From: Heterobilharzia americana
Lineage: Eukaryota; Platyhelminthes; Trematoda; Strigeidida; Schistosomatidae
NCBI GenBank assembly: GCA_944470555.2
Contig: OX104130.1
Span: 59,429,491 to 59,493,490 of the forward strand
Length of the DNA: 64,000 nt
Reading direction: 5' to 3'
The position numbers and the translations under genes were made by a program. Each line of letters begins with the position of its first letter. Position 1 is the first letter of the stretch. Below the pieces are notes generated by a model. The model saw only the letters and a list, made by a program, of their open reading frames with translations, had not been told where the DNA came from and made no database searches. Below are positions 23,541 through 34,996 of the stretch, in pieces.

Positions 23541-24327
23541 CCGTGGAAGGCTATTTCTTCTTAAGGTACATGAAAGAGATTTGTGTGACTGCACAGCCCA
23601 TCAGACATCTGCTTGAGGCCTGTCACACGAAGCCTTTTGAGTATGATTATTTTGAACCTTTGAATTTTTGGGGCCGGATGGTGGAAAGGAAACGACAAAT
23701 GAACCAACACCGCCGGCTCAGCAGACCGTGGGGCATGGTGGAGTGTGTTGTTTCTGGGGCCACACTTTTCTAACCCCCCCTCCCCCCACCTTCCACTGAG
23801 AAGGCGGCATCAGCATAGCACTGCTGGTCATCCAAGGGAAACACCTTACTGCTGTCACACCCCATCCAGTTAGCAGCAGTACGACTTCGCCCTCAGACCC
23901 CCATCATAGTGTAGCAACTTACACCACAACGGTAACTGCATTTCGTCTAACCACTATCCAACAGACCTTTCTGGTACGGTAGGACCTCGAGGGAACAAGT
24001 GTTCCACCAGCAAAGCTCGTCGGGTCATTGTGATATGTAAGCCCGACCACCACGTCAAGGTAGCAGCTACCGGTCGAGACACGTACTACGTATGCCCAGT
24101 CACCAATTACCTAGTCACACAATGTTGGCCGAAGTAGGCTCAGGCTGGAAAAAGGCATGAGGTGGCCAGACTAAAACATGGCACCGATGTATGAAGTCTT
24201 TGACTGTTGGTTTAAGCCATTTAGGACGACGCAGACTAGGTGGTTGGGGTCTGCGGGACAAGAGGAACCAATGGTTGGAGACTCTAGGTGATAAGGCTCA
24301 GAACCGATGTCAGTGACGCAGATGTAT
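23541..24327 (+). mobile_element. Internally deleted RTE family A copy, 5' UTR joined to 3' coding end
   Basis: A GC-richer 5' leader (23,541-24,068) includes a C-rich run at 23,775 and a 76-codon frame MEGYFFLRYMKE to 23,773. It joins directly to the C-terminal coding block at about 24,080 (TATGCCCAGTCACC, AATGTTGGCCGAAGT, GACTAAAACATGGCACC). The endonuclease and most of the RT are missing. The copy is interrupted at 24,327 by a family B insertion and resumes at about 27,950. Confidence 0.65.
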
Positions 24328-25411
24328 TATTATTAATTGTTATTAGTCCCTTGGTTTCCTAATGGAACATAGGGCTTCAGTAGCATGTCTCCAGTGAACT
24401 CTGTTCTCTGGAATCTTTCCAACCTGGCTCCACGACAGCCCACAAGCTCCCATTTCCTCCTCGCATGATCTCCTCCATGTCACCCTCAGACGTCCAACTC
24501 GTCGCTTCCCATGGGGATTCCACTCGAGTACCTGGCCTGGCGCGTAATGTACGCAGTCGTCCTTCTCAGGGTATGCCCAATCCATCTTCATTTCCTCCTG
24601 CATATTTGTTGCGTGATAGGTTGTTGGTTGGTTCGTTCCCAGAGCTCCTTGTTGCTTATTCTTTCTGACCATCTGATCATCAGTAACGAGCCAGTGTAGG
24701 CAGTTGTTGATGAATATCTGTAGTTTACTGGAAATCCCTTTCGTAACGCGCCAAGTCTTTGAACCATACAGAAGCACTGACTTGACGTTGGTGTTGAAAA
24801 TCCAGATCTTGTTCCACATGCTGACTGCAGTGCAGTAGATCTCCACACTGGTTTCAGGTCAATGAACGCCTGTCTTGCTTTTCCGATTCTGACTTTGACA
24901 TCCTCGTCTGTCCCGCCTGTAGTTGAAACAGTGCTGCCTAGATAGGTGAAGGAGGTTACTTCCCTTAAGTTTCTCCCGTTGATGGTGATTGGAGTTTGTT
25001 GTTGGTGGTGGTGCGGTATCTTCATCACTTCTGTCTTTTCTATATTCACCTGAAATCCAGTCTTCGCTACCTTGCCTCTTCTGCCAACTTGTTAGTTTTC
25101 GCCTGTAGATCTTCAAGTTAGTGTGACACCAGGCACAGGTCATCGTTGGCGAAATCCAAGTCTTCTAGGTTCTTTTCCACAGTTCATCGTATGCCCCTCT
25201 TCTCGCTCCCCACTGTTTGCTGCATGATCCAGTCGACCACAATCAGGAATATCATGGGGGATAGTAGGCAACATTGTTTCACCCCTGTCTTCACTTCACT
25301 TCACTTCGAAGGCATCACTGAGCTTCCCATTGTGAATTACTTGGCCGGCATGTGGCGTCTTCATATAATTATGAATGAGGTTGATAAAGGTTTGCGGTAC
25401 TCCATAGTAGA
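24328..25411 (-). mobile_element. RTE family B 3' half, duplicated unit 1
   Basis: Read from the right, the frame covers the RT thumb and C-terminus: EVTSFTYLGSTVSTTGGTDE (24,930), VRIGKARQAFIDL, SVLLYGSKTWR (24,780), NELWE.TNQQP (24,650), then RVGRLRVTWRRSCEEEM (24,480) and WRHATEAL. The 3' end is AGGAAACCAAGGGACTAATA at 24,340. Frameshifts split it into short frames. At 25,411 the RT frame ends abruptly and family A sequence (GAACGAATGGTTGGAGACTC) begins again, which marks a duplication joint. Confidence 0.75.
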
Positions 25412-25640
25412 GGAACGAATGGTTGGAGACTCTAGGTGATAAGGCTCAGAACCGATGTCAGTGGCGCAGAAGTATTATTATTAATTGTTACTAGTCCCTT
25501 GGGTTCCTAACGGAACATAGGGCTTCGGTAGCACGTCTCCAGTGAACTCTGTTCTCTGAGATCTTTTGAACCTGGCTCCACGACAGCCCAGAAGCTTCCA
25601 TTTCCTCCCCGCACGATCTCCTCCATGTCACCCTCGGATA
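25412..25640 (-). mobile_element. Duplicated unit 2: family A end plus family B 3' end
   Basis: 25,412-25,475 repeats the family A segment found at 24,265-24,327. 25,476-25,637 repeats the family B 3' end found at 24,330-24,500. At about 25,637 the sequence jumps straight into RT palm sequence equivalent to 25,335, so about 0.84 kb present in unit 1 is missing here. Confidence 0.7.
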
Positions 25641-27950
25641 TGTGAATTACTTGGCCGGCATGTAGCGTCTTCATACAATTGTTGAATGAGGCTGATTAAG
25701 GTTTGCGGTACTCCGTAGTAATGAAGCAGTTTCCAAATTACCTCTCGGTCGACGCTGTCAAAGGCCTTCTCAAAGTCGATAAAGTTGAGGTAGAGAGTTG
25801 ACTGCCATTCTATACTCTGTTCTATGATGATGCGAAGCGTTGCAATTCGGTCCACACATGATTTGTACTTCCTGAAGCCAGCCAGTGTTTTCCGGTCGTA
25901 GTTTTGAACCCAGTGCATCCTTTAGCTTCTCCAGGATGATGCGGCCTAATATTTTGCTTGCTGTGGGTGGACAGGAGAGTGATTCCCCGCCAGTTCTTGC
26001 AAACACTGAGGTCTCCCTTCTTCGACAGTTTCACAAAGTAACCCTTCTTCCAATCGCCAGGTACCTTCTCTTCCTTCCACACCTTCTGCAATAGTGGTGT
26101 GAGCATGTCCGCTGTTGTCCATGCGTCTGTTCTCAGTGTTTCTGGCGGGATCCCATCTGGTCCTGCTGCTTTCCCGCATCTCAGTAGCTTTATGGCAATC
26201 AGGACTTCCATTTTTGTTGGAGGATTCATGTTCACTTGTAGTTCAGCAGCTGCAGGTGGTATTTCTAGACGAAGTCCAGGTGGTGGTCGGTTCAAGAGCT
26301 TCTTGAAGTGGTCGGCCCATCGTTTCCTTTGTTTCTCTTCTTTCGTAATCAAATTTCCTTCACCATCTTTTATTGGTTCCATTCGCATTGATCTCTTCCC
26401 TGATAGCAACCTGGTTATTTGATACAATGTTGTCAGGTCTCTGTCTCTCCTACCTGCAGCCTGTTATGCTTCACTTGCCAGTGTTTCGTAGAAGTGTCTT
26501 CTGTCTTTCCGTACACCCTCCTTCTTCACTTCTTTGTCCAGTGTTGTGTTTTATACATTGTGCTCAGTTCCGCTTGTCGTTGAGCATCCTTGCACTGGTT
26601 TATCTTCTGCTTCACCCTCCTCCTCTCCCTGCTCTATCAGCTTCCAGGTATCCGTCGAGATCCATTCCACTCCTTGTCTTCTTTCTTCTTCCTTCCTAAT
26701 ACGGCTGTGCAGGTTTCTTTCCACATCTCTTTCAAAGACTTCCAGTGTTCTTCCACACCGGTTTCTTCAGGGATGTTCCTCTATATCTCCCATTTTGTCT
26801 TGATGCCTGGCTACCGTGAGGATCTCCTTTGTAGTTTCATCCTTCAGTTTCCGAGTGTTGTACTTGAACTGCGGTCTGTCACCAGCTTCCTTGAAGGCTT
26901 TAAACTTGATTTTGCAGGTGGGTTCCTTGCACTAGAAAGTGTGTTGTCTGGACCTACATCCGCTACTCTTCTTGATCTGATCTTGTGTCAAGTAGGCTGA
27001 CTGCGTCTCCACTTTCTTCACATTGAGATAAAGTCGATTTGATTTTTAGTGTGTCCATCTGGTGAAATCCATGTCGCTCGTTTTGTGGATATCCTTGTGC
27101 TTGAACACACTGCCTGACTCCAATCACCAAATCGTTGAATGCGCAGAATTCTGCAAACAATTCTCCATTCTAGTTCATCACCTCACCGAGCGCTTCTCGA
27201 CCCATGGTTAATTCTCTTCCTGTGTTGTCCCCTCCCAGTTTGGCATTCATGTCGCTCATTAGAATTTTCATATCGCCAACTGACGTCTTGTCCAGTGTTG
27301 ATTGAAGTTGTCTGTAGAATTCCTCCTTTTTCTCTTGCTCTGCATTATTTGTAGGTGCGTAACGTAGCATTGTATGATTGTGACCTTCCTTCCTCTTGAG
27401 TTGAATCTTGCTGCCATGATCCTGGAGGAGATTGGTTCCCACTGCATGAGAGCCTTCGATGCTCTTGGGGAACTCATGATAGCCACTCCCTCAATGTGCT
27501 CATGGTTGTCGTCTGGGTGACCGGAGTAGATTATTGATTCTCCAGTTGACAGTTTGGAGAGTCCACTCCCATTCCATCTACTTTCGTAAATTCTAAGCAC
27601 TTCAATGTGATACCTCTTCATCTCGTTCGCAATCTGGGCTACATTGCTGGGTTCAAACATCGTGCGGACATTCCATGTCCCCACGTTTACTTTCGCTTTC
27701 ATCGAGGGAGAGAAGACACATCGGCCAGTTGGCTTCCCGAAGGCTTTCACCAACCGGCGTCATTTCGCCTCTCCGATTCCAGCGAGGAATAATTTTGTTA
27801 TTATTTTTTATATATCGCTTGTGCTTTGGAGTTTCTTTAGAGGTTAGATTTGTTTTATGGGGTAGGGTTGCTAGCCCTATGCCCAACCTTCCCTCTTTAC
27901 TCGGGCTTAGGACCGGCTAGTAACTAGTGAACTAGTTAACCAGGCGAGGT
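25641..27950 (-). pseudogene. RTE family B copy: endonuclease and RT fingers/palm, 5' part
   Basis: From the right: a 5' UTR with GGGCATAGGGCTAGCAACCC (27,870); an AP-type endonuclease with VGTWNVRTMFEP (27,690), VLRIYESRW in place of the usual family glutamate box, and the HPDDNHEHIEGVAIM region; SDMNAKLGGDNTGRE (27,240); and the RT start IKLLRCGKAAGPDG (26,150), VCKNWRGITLL (25,990) and LNFIDFEKAFDSVDRE (25,770). At least four frameshifts or stops separate these blocks, so the copy is dead. The family resembles the endonuclease-RT proteins widely annotated in schistosomes. Confidence 0.8.
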
Positions 27951-28185
27951 TGGCGCAGATATATACATACATAATCCTCATCTTAACGAGGCCATACTGA
28001 ATCTCACCATTTTGTCACTCCTCTTTTCTTTCTTCTCGTACTTTATATTTCTTTTGACTGCATTCTCTTATCTTCATCCTTCACCTCACTACCTTTCTAT
28101 TTGATGTACTGATATGAGCTGTGGCAACTCGGACCGTTACGCAGTAATGTCTGGTCCTATGTTGATATTGATTGATTGATTGATG
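27951..28185 (+). mobile_element. RTE family A copy resumes after the nested insertion
   Basis: GGCGCAGATATATACATACA and a UTR equal to 1,780-2,000 follow. It ends in GTGGCAACTCGGACCG, TTACGCAGTAATGTCTGGTC and a (TGAT)n tail. Together with 23,541-24,327 this is one copy split by the family B insertion. GCGCAGATATAT here and ACGCAGATGTAT at 24,316 look like the target duplication. Confidence 0.75.
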
Positions 28186-30554
28186 ACTCTTTCGCTCACC
28201 TTTGAACATCTTCCAACAGACTGATATCCACTCCAGGTGTGGTACTGTGATAACATTGTAATGTCAAAGGTTAATCTAACAGAGCCTTATAAGGATCTAT
28301 AGGTAGAGACCACGTATTGTAATACCACATGGATATGAGAAGTATCTTCCGGATAATCCGAGCCTGTACCTAGGTTTTCTGCCCAGATAAGACCTAGATA
28401 TTTCTCTCAGCATTCTTGAAAAAGGTAACTGCCCTGAAGAGGGTAAAGGACCCTCTAGGAACAAAGAGTATGGAGAGACATTGTCCATGGCTTTTTTAAT
28501 TAAAAAGTGCTTTCTTTATTTTTTTTAACCCACTTTTTAGGCATTGCAAGTTTGTAGTGCCCTATACACATGTTTTCGCAGCAACTTCAACCCGTCTACA
28601 ACTTAAATTCGTTAATGTAAAGACCTAGAAAGTCTAGGATAAACGAAAGATCGTTCACAGACAGTAAAAAAATGAATAGTCCAAGATCGCTGTGATACGC
28701 TGGAAGGTCAATTTCTTTCTTGAGTAAACTATTTGAAATTAAGTATGGAATGATTATGAATCATAATCTGTGCTCGAAATACCATCAAGCAAATAATACT
28801 GTATTACTCTATCCTGTGCATACAATAAAAAAAATCTAATATGGGATTACATCCTACCACAGTCCCCAAGTTTCACACATATTAATGGAATTCATGCTGT
28901 CGAAATAGAACTTAAGCAAGAACCTAAACAGGCGAATATCAACCAACCAAGCGAACTTGTTTAATCGAGATGGTATCAAAGTGAAAAGAAAACAAATAGG
29001 TAAGTACTTTCAGGTTTCATCGTGCCCTTAACATATGAAAGACAGTGTTGTACGCGCAATACCTAAAAATTACGTAACTACCCTTATTTTAAATACTTAA
29101 ACTCTATCACCTAATCTTAAGTTCGTTCACAGTGCCCACTTAGTAATGAAGCAAAAAAGACAGTTGTTTTTCATTTCCTGCTATATGACTTCGATTTTAA
29201 GCCATATATTCTGAAATCAATAGGTCTTCATTGAATGTCTAACTTCGTGAAACTGTTGCTTACTTTCAATTCTCAAACCATAATCCTTACATCTTTTTAC
29301 AGAGGGGCAGCAGAGGATTGTTGGAATGTTTATTCACGTTCACATCACAACTCAATTGGTTGAACGATATGGAGTCATATGAGTGAATATCACAACCGTA
29401 AGAACTACTTTGAGTAAATGAAAAGCATACAAAAACCTACGTAACTTCCTGAACATTGTTAAAAGCTGCATAGATTAAAGTTTCCATAATATTCTGCATT
29501 GAAAATTTTTTTTAAAAAAAATTATTACCCTGATATAATGTTCAAAATCATTTCATAGACGCCTACAGAAGGCAAACTTATAAAGCTCCACAAATTCTTC
29601 TCCCAGATACTTTTCAATGAGCGCTAAAAAACGCAACTAAAAAACCATTCAGTTACTCTTTCAGCTAAATGAAGCTTAAGATAATCTGTTACATGAATGA
29701 AGCTTCAACAATGTAACAAGCTTAATTAATAGATACTCAACACTAATTTAGGGATACTTGGGAACCCTAAGGTAGTCCGCGATATTATCCACCACTTCTC
29801 CTGGTATGCATTATAATGAACATCTTTTTTACATTCGATCTCATTTTATGATAAGATAAATATCCTGAAAAGGTAAATGCTTGGGAACATATAAACCAGT
29901 AACGAGAAGCTTTTAGCAGGTTTTCATCAAACCTGAAAGTACTTTGTCACAGGAGTATTTTTGGAGAGTGTAAGTAATCTGGAGGTCGCATCCTAATAAG
30001 CTAGCACCAGAATATAAAAGAGGAAAAATAGAAAATGAGTCAACAACTTACCAAACGCGGATAGTTTACTGACAATTATTGATATTAATATAAAAGTGTA
30101 GAACTGTGATTTTTAAAATGAGGAAACAAGGCAGTGTGGGAACGGTAACTACAGAGTGAATATACAAGGTCATGAAATTGTTACAAACCGATGACGTAAC
30201 GCAAAGCTGGAACCACGCGGAAGAATTTGAAGGTCGATGCTCTAAAACCAATCTAAGGGGGAGACATGAGCCATTCGGTGTTTTCCAACCATATGCTCCG
30301 CTACTCTGTACGTTTTCGGTTCGTCAATGAATTCTACTGTAGTAAATCTAGTCACTTATCTGTACCCTTTCTCGCATATCAGGTGAGTGGTTAGGTGTTG
30401 GTTAAGATGTAGGAAAATGTAATATTTATCCTAAGGTAGCTATCCACGTAGGATCTCTGAACTTTATTTTACCAGACAATCGTTGCTTTTGCTCGAATAA
30501 AGTCGAGTCAATTCATGGAGATGTAAATAAATCAAACGGAAGTGAGGACGATTG
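28186..30554. other. AT-rich spacer with no recognised gene
   Basis: I searched both strands for reverse transcriptase, endonuclease and splice-bounded exons and found nothing I can support. Short frames such as 28,297-28,488 (minus) have no recognisable motif. Confidence 0.5.
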
Positions 30555-30897
30555 TGTAACGTCATACACTTCCCCAAAATCAATAGCCTAGGGTTTGACG
30601 ACTTCGACATTGATGCTGACCTTGATAGTTTAACTGGACTCGCTAAGCTGAAGGCATCCGGTCAAGCATCCTCGCCATTTGGCACGCTGTCGTGTTACGT
30701 TGCATTGCTCGTATTCGACTCTCTAGCCAGTTAGTTGGAACGCATCGGTATTTTGGCATAACCATCCAAATATACTATTCCATCCGACTACGCTATCGTG
30801 TTCTTCCTTGGTCTCGTATTCGTGGGTATATAACAAGTTCGAATAATTAGTGATTGGTCTTTGCGTCTGTCAAGTTCGCACCAGGACAAATCCTAAA
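30555..30897 (+). repeat. 5' LTR
   Basis: 343 bp, begins TGTAACGTCATACAC and ends CAAATCCTAAA. It contains a TATATAA box at 30,837-30,843, which places the likely transcription start about 25-30 bases later. The ends are TG...AA rather than the usual TG...CA, but the paired ATTG duplication fixes the boundaries. Confidence 0.95.
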
Positions 30898-30898
30898 T

Positions 30899-30916
30899 TG
30901 GTGAGCCCGACGTGAT
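30899..30916 (+). other. Primer binding site for tRNA-Trp
   Basis: TGGTGAGCCCGACGTGAT matches the complement of a metazoan tRNA-Trp 3' end in 17 of 18 positions, the mismatch being at position 7. It lies one base after the LTR, as expected for minus-strand priming. Confidence 0.85.
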
Positions 30917-30974
30917 CAAATATCCCGACGTGATCACATATCCCGACCAATAACAAGTATTGAATTGGTGAGCC
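30906..30974 (+). repeat. Tandem duplications of primer-site sequence in the leader
   Basis: An 18-bp unit CCCGACGTGATCAAATAT (30,906-30,923) is repeated with one change at 30,924-30,941 and starts a third time (CCCGACC) at 30,942. TTGGTGAGCC from the primer site occurs again at 30,965-30,974. Confidence 0.8.
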
Positions 30975-31044
30975 TGTTCCATTTTATATTTGTTTATTGT
31001 TTTCATTTCGATAACATTTATATATCCATTTACTACACTTTCTC

Positions 31045-31883
31045 ATGTCCGACCACACTCCCAAGCTTATTCGTATTAAGCCGACCTCGAACACGATCCA
31101 ACTCGTGCCATATTGGCCAGACAATGCAGAAACATGGTTTCTGTATGCCGAGGCCGATTTTCGAGAACAGGGTGTCTCAGATCCTCATCTCGATTTCTTG
31201 CTGTCATACGTTCACTACCGCGAGAATTAAACAGGTTTGTTACAGCAAACATGTTTAATCCTGAAGTAAGTGACCCTTATGCACTTCTAAAGGCTGCACT
31301 CTTGAAGAAAAGCGATCTCACAGATCGCCAACGTCTAGACGAATTGCTTCGTAACATCGAGCTAGGCAGCCACTCAGCTACTGAAGTCCTCGCACGCATG
31401 CGAGAAGTAATCGGTGCACGAACATTTGACGATGGTTTCTTCCGAGAACTATTTCTCTCGAAACTACCACAACCGGTGCAAACCGTGTTGGTGACACTCC
31501 AGTCAGTCCCACTCGACGACCTGGCAGCTTCAGCAGATAAAATACTGGAGATATCCAGCAGACCCGTCTCCAACGTATATTCTATCTGTGACAAAACAGA
31601 GCGCCAGGATTCGGAGGTGACCAAGTTGTGCAACTCTGTGAAACGGTTGCTACGATCTCGAAGTCCTAGATCACGTAGCACTTCACAGAAACGCACCTTG
31701 GCGCATCGCAGCAAGTCGCGTGGTAGCCCTAAAACGAAACCCAACAGGGTGGAAAACCCTGAATGGTGCTGGTTTCATAACACTTACGGGGATGAAGCCA
31801 GAAAATGTCGTAAACCATGCCGTTTTAAGAAGGACCCGAACTCGGGAAACGGTCACGCCGGCACGTGCTCACGGCAACCGTAG
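31045..31883 (+). pseudogene. gag, broken by one frameshift
   Basis: Gag forms the particle that packages the element's RNA. The first 62 codons (31,045-31,230) start MSDHTPKLIRI and hold PYWPDNAETWFLYAEADF, then run into a stop. From about 31,190 the matching continuation (FLAVIRSLPREL and on) is in another frame and stays open to 31,883, so one small indel near 31,190 splits the gene. The C-terminal part has LFLSKLPQPVQTVL (31,450-31,485), an Arg-Ser-rich stretch (31,645-31,740) and a zinc knuckle of form C-x2-H-x9-C-x3-C (near 31,768-31,823), the CHCC order typical of this clade. A sequencing error cannot be excluded, since the rest of the element is intact. Confidence 0.85.
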
Positions 31884-31889
31884 CCGGCG
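31844..31889 (+). promoter_or_regulatory. Programmed -1 frameshift signal at the gag-pol junction
   Basis: The heptamer GGGAAAC (31,844-31,850) sits exactly in register with the gag frame (G GGA AAC), as X XXY YYZ sites require. Five bases later a 7-bp all-GC stem can form, CGCCGGC (31,856-31,862) with GCCGGCG (31,883-31,889). An inner 4-bp hairpin lies within its loop (ACGG at 31,871 with CCGT at 31,878). The gag stop TAG is 31,881-31,883. The pol frame is open from 31,829, so slippage here joins gag to pol. Confidence 0.8.
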
Positions 31890-34800
31890 GAAAAAGCCGT
31901 TTGCTCTACGTCACCGACATTAAAACGAAAGTCCGCTACCTCGTCGACACCGGCGCAGAAGTTAGCGTTCTTCCAGCAACGACAAAGGAGCGTCATCTCG
32001 ACCCATCCTTCAATCTTCAAGCAGCCAACGGCAAGGCAATCGCGACATTCGGGAGACGGTATGCCTACCTCAACTTAGGTTTACGCAAACCTATTCACTG
32101 GATTTTCCTCCTGGCAGACGTCTCTATGCCTATCATTGGCATAGATTTGCTGAACCATTACGATCTACTCGTAGATGCTCGCCGTCGACGACTGATAGAT
32201 AACAACACAAAGTTATCTATTGGCGGCACCACCTATGTAGGTCCGAGTTTAGCCATCGTTAGGACTAAACAATCAGGCGACGCGTCCTACCAGGCAGTTC
32301 TGGAGAAATATCCAGAGTTACAACAACCGAAACACACTCTTCCGTGCATAACCAGCAATGTTATGCATCACGTCACAACCACAGGTCCACCTGTGGCATC
32401 CAAAGCTCGCCGTTTAGCCCCCGATAAGCTGCAAACGGCGAAAAATGAATTCGACCATATGCTGGAACTGGGCATTATCAGACCGTCGAACAGTCCTTGG
32501 GCATCGCCATTGCACATGGTGCCCAAAAAGGATAGCAACGACTGGCGTCCGACCGGTGATTACCGAAGGCTTAACGCCAAAACAACTCCGGACTGCTACC
32601 CTATACCCCACGTTTACGACTTGACCGCAACCTTATGCGGCATGAACATTTTCTCGAAAATCGACTTAGTCAAAGCGTACAACCAGATACCTATGGCAGC
32701 AGAAGATATCGCGAAAACAGCCATTATTACTCCTTTTGGCCTGTTTGAATTCCTGCGCATGCCTTTTGGTCTTCGGAATGCAGCACAAACATTCCAACGC
32801 TTTATGGACGACGTCTTCCGTGGTCTGAATTTTGTTCATGTCTACATAGATGACTGTCTAATTGCGAGTCCAGATAAGGAAACACACCTTAAACATTTGG
32901 ACCTCGCATTCGAAAGACTCAAAAAACATGGCATCACAGTTAACTTACAGAAGTGTGAAATAGGAGTTGAATCACTCAGCTTCCTTGGGCATACCATTGA
33001 CAACAAAGGTATACGCCCATTGAGAGATAAAGTGGCGGCTATCACAAACTATCCAGAGCCGACCACTGTGAAACATCTCCGCACTTTCAATGGCCTGGTA
33101 AGTTATTACCGAAGGTTTATCCCTAACTGTGCCTCTGTCATGAGACCACTCACAGATCTACTTCGAGGAACTGCGAAGTTCGTGTCTCTGGACAACGCGG
33201 CTAGACTTGCTTTCTCCAAAGTCAAGGAAGCCATTTCGAACGCAACCATGCTTATGCATCATGACCCCAATGCTCCTCTGAGTATTGCTGTTGATGCATC
33301 TGATTCAGCAATTGGAGCAGTTTTGCAACAGTTGACTGACAACCAGTGGCAACCGTTAGCCTTTTTCTCGAGGCGGCTGCAAGACGCGGAAACAAGATAC
33401 AGTACATTTGGTAGGGAACTCCTAGCCATGTACTGTTCTGTACGCCATTTTCGACATTCTGTGGAAGGTCGTGATTTCATTATTTTCACAGACCACAAAC
33501 CGTTAACGTTTTCCCTCAGCTCGGCGTCTGACAAATACTCCCCTCGTGAGTCGCGACAGCTGGATTACATTTCCCAGTTCACGTCAGACATCCGCCACAT
33601 TTCTGGAGCAAACAACTCCGCAGCCGACGCACTATCTCGAATAGCTTCGATAAACTATATCGAGGGTATTGATCTCGTTGAACTAGCTCGGCGTCAAAAG
33701 GAAGACCTTGAGCTGCATCATGAGTTGTCGTCCACAACTCTCAAACTGCGACTTTGTCCTGTTGGATCAGACAAGGATGCAATTTTGTGCGATGTCTCTG
33801 CTAGTCAACCACGCCCAATAGTTCCGAAGAGTTGTCGACGCAACGTCTTCAATACGTTGCACAAACTCTCTCATCCAGGTGTACGAGCCACCATTAGGCT
33901 TATCGCACAACGTTTCTGCTGGCCTGGGATGAACAAAGACGTTAAGGAGTGGGCCCAGTCGTGCTTAGCTTGTCAAAAGTGTAAAGTCACGCGACACACG
34001 AAAAGCCCTTTAGGCTCATTTCTAGCCCCAGACATGCGTTTCGACCACGTCCATATAGATATTGTAGGACCCCTACCAGAATCTAATGGATGTACCTACC
34101 TTTTCACCTGTGTTGATCGTTTCACACGATGGCCGGAAGCAGTACCCATTAAAGATATTACTGCCGAAACAGTTGCTCGTGTTTTCGTCGAAAGATGGAT
34201 CGCGAACTTCGGATGTCCATCCTACGTCACAACCGACCGTGGGCGCCAATTTGAGTGCGGACTATTTCACGCTCTAACGGCACTTTTAGGTTGCACTCGG
34301 TTCCGAACGACAGCCTACCATCCACAAGCAAATGGCATGGTAGAGCGTTTCCATCGACAGCTGAAAGCTTCCCTTTCAGCTACAAACATACCTCAGTGGA
34401 CCGAGGCTCTGCCTCTAGTCCTACTAGGTATTCGTAACGCGTTGAAAGTTGATGCTGGATGCACTCCTGCAGAACTCGTCTATGGGACCACTCTTCGCCT
34501 ACCAGGTGAGTTTGTTTCCCCTTCAACTTTCAAACATGTTTCCGATAGGGCATCTTATGTGACTAGGCTTACAAACGCAATGCGTTCAGTTAGGCCTTCT
34601 CCGATTAGACCGCAAACGACTGATGTTTTCGTCCACCCCAGTTTACAGAAGACATCACACGTGTTTGTTCGCCACGACGCTGTTCGTCGACCACTTGAAC
34701 CACCCTACGACGGGCCGTTCAAAGTGATTAAGCGACATGAGAAATTCTATGTAATTGAGCGAGGCGGACGCGAAGATACTGTCAGTATCGACCGTTTGAA

Positions 34801-34996
34801 ACCAGCTTATTTCGAAGGCAACCCCATTGTAAGTGACGTTTCAGCTCGCTACATCCGGCCGACGGATGACTCAATTATCGAAATTCTCGACGATGTGCCT
34901 GGTAATGCACAGCTGCAACAACCAGCGGCGCAACAAAAAACACGATCAGGTCGAACCGTCAGGTTCCCAGAGTACCTGAAGTCATATTCAACTTAG
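31865..34996 (+). CDS. pol polyprotein: protease, reverse transcriptase, RNase H, integrase
   Basis: This is an uninterrupted frame of 1,043 codons counted from its first ATG; it probably starts by frameshift at 31,850 rather than at that ATG. Aspartic protease active site DTGA at residues 28-31. Reverse transcriptase with [12 protein letters not shown] (265-276), [10 protein letters not shown] (297-306) and catalytic YIDD (327-330). RNase H with VDASD (476-480) and TDHKPL (542-547). Integrase zinc domain H666, H670, C700, C703; catalytic D732, D791 and E827, with 35 residues between the last two. A GPY/F-type motif DGPFKVI lies near 949-955. All catalytic residues are present. The protein copies element RNA to DNA and inserts it in the nucleus. 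Confidence 0.95.
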   Translation: MLTATVAGGKSRLLYVTDIKTKVRYLVDTGAEVSVLPATTKERHLDPSFNLQAANGKAIATFGRRYAYLNLGLRKPIHWIFLLADVSMPIIGIDLLNHYDLLVDARRRRLIDNNTKLSIGGTTYVGPSLAIVRTKQSGDASYQAVLEKYPELQQPKHTLPCITSNVMHHVTTTGPPVASKARRLAPDKLQTAKNEFDHMLELGIIRPSNSPWASPLHMVPKKDSNDWRPTGDYRRLNAKTTPDCYPIPHVYDLTATLCGMNIFSKIDLVKAYNQIPMAAEDIAKTAIITPFGLFEFLRMPFGLRNAAQTFQRFMDDVFRGLNFVHVYIDDCLIASPDKETHLKHLDLAFERLKKHGITVNLQKCEIGVESLSFLGHTIDNKGIRPLRDKVAAITNYPEPTTVKHLRTFNGLVSYYRRFIPNCASVMRPLTDLLRGTAKFVSLDNAARLAFSKVKEAISNATMLMHHDPNAPLSIAVDASDSAIGAVLQQLTDNQWQPLAFFSRRLQDAETRYSTFGRELLAMYCSVRHFRHSVEGRDFIIFTDHKPLTFSLSSASDKYSPRESRQLDYISQFTSDIRHISGANNSAADALSRIASINYIEGIDLVELARRQKEDLELHHELSSTTLKLRLCPVGSDKDAILCDVSASQPRPIVPKSCRRNVFNTLHKLSHPGVRATIRLIAQRFCWPGMNKDVKEWAQSCLACQKCKVTRHTKSPLGSFLAPDMRFDHVHIDIVGPLPESNGCTYLFTCVDRFTRWPEAVPIKDITAETVARVFVERWIANFGCPSYVTTDRGRQFECGLFHALTALLGCTRFRTTAYHPQANGMVERFHRQLKASLSATNIPQWTEALPLVLLGIRNALKVDAGCTPAELVYGTTLRLPGEFVSPSTFKHVSDRASYVTRLTNAMRSVRPSPIRPQTTDVFVHPSLQKTSHVFVRHDAVRRPLEPPYDGPFKVIKRHEKFYVIERGGREDTVSIDRLKPAYFEGNPIVSDVSARYIRPTDDSIIEILDDVPGNAQLQQPAAQQKTRSGRTVRFPEYLKSYST

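Noticed and set aside
26099..27000. Long plus-strand frames (up to 136 codons) in the 26-27 kb region.
   Set aside because: They are antisense shadows of the family B RTE coding sequence, rich in Leu, Ser and Phe as expected of such shadows.
30300..30390. Short frame ending at a donor-like AGGTGAGTGG, a possible host exon near the LTR element.
   Set aside because: There is no recognisable protein family and no acceptor with a continuing frame; a similar GGTGAGTGG occurs at 41,390 in non-coding sequence.
31277..31744. 155-codon minus frame inside the LTR element.
   Set aside because: It is antisense to gag, with no motif or independent signal.
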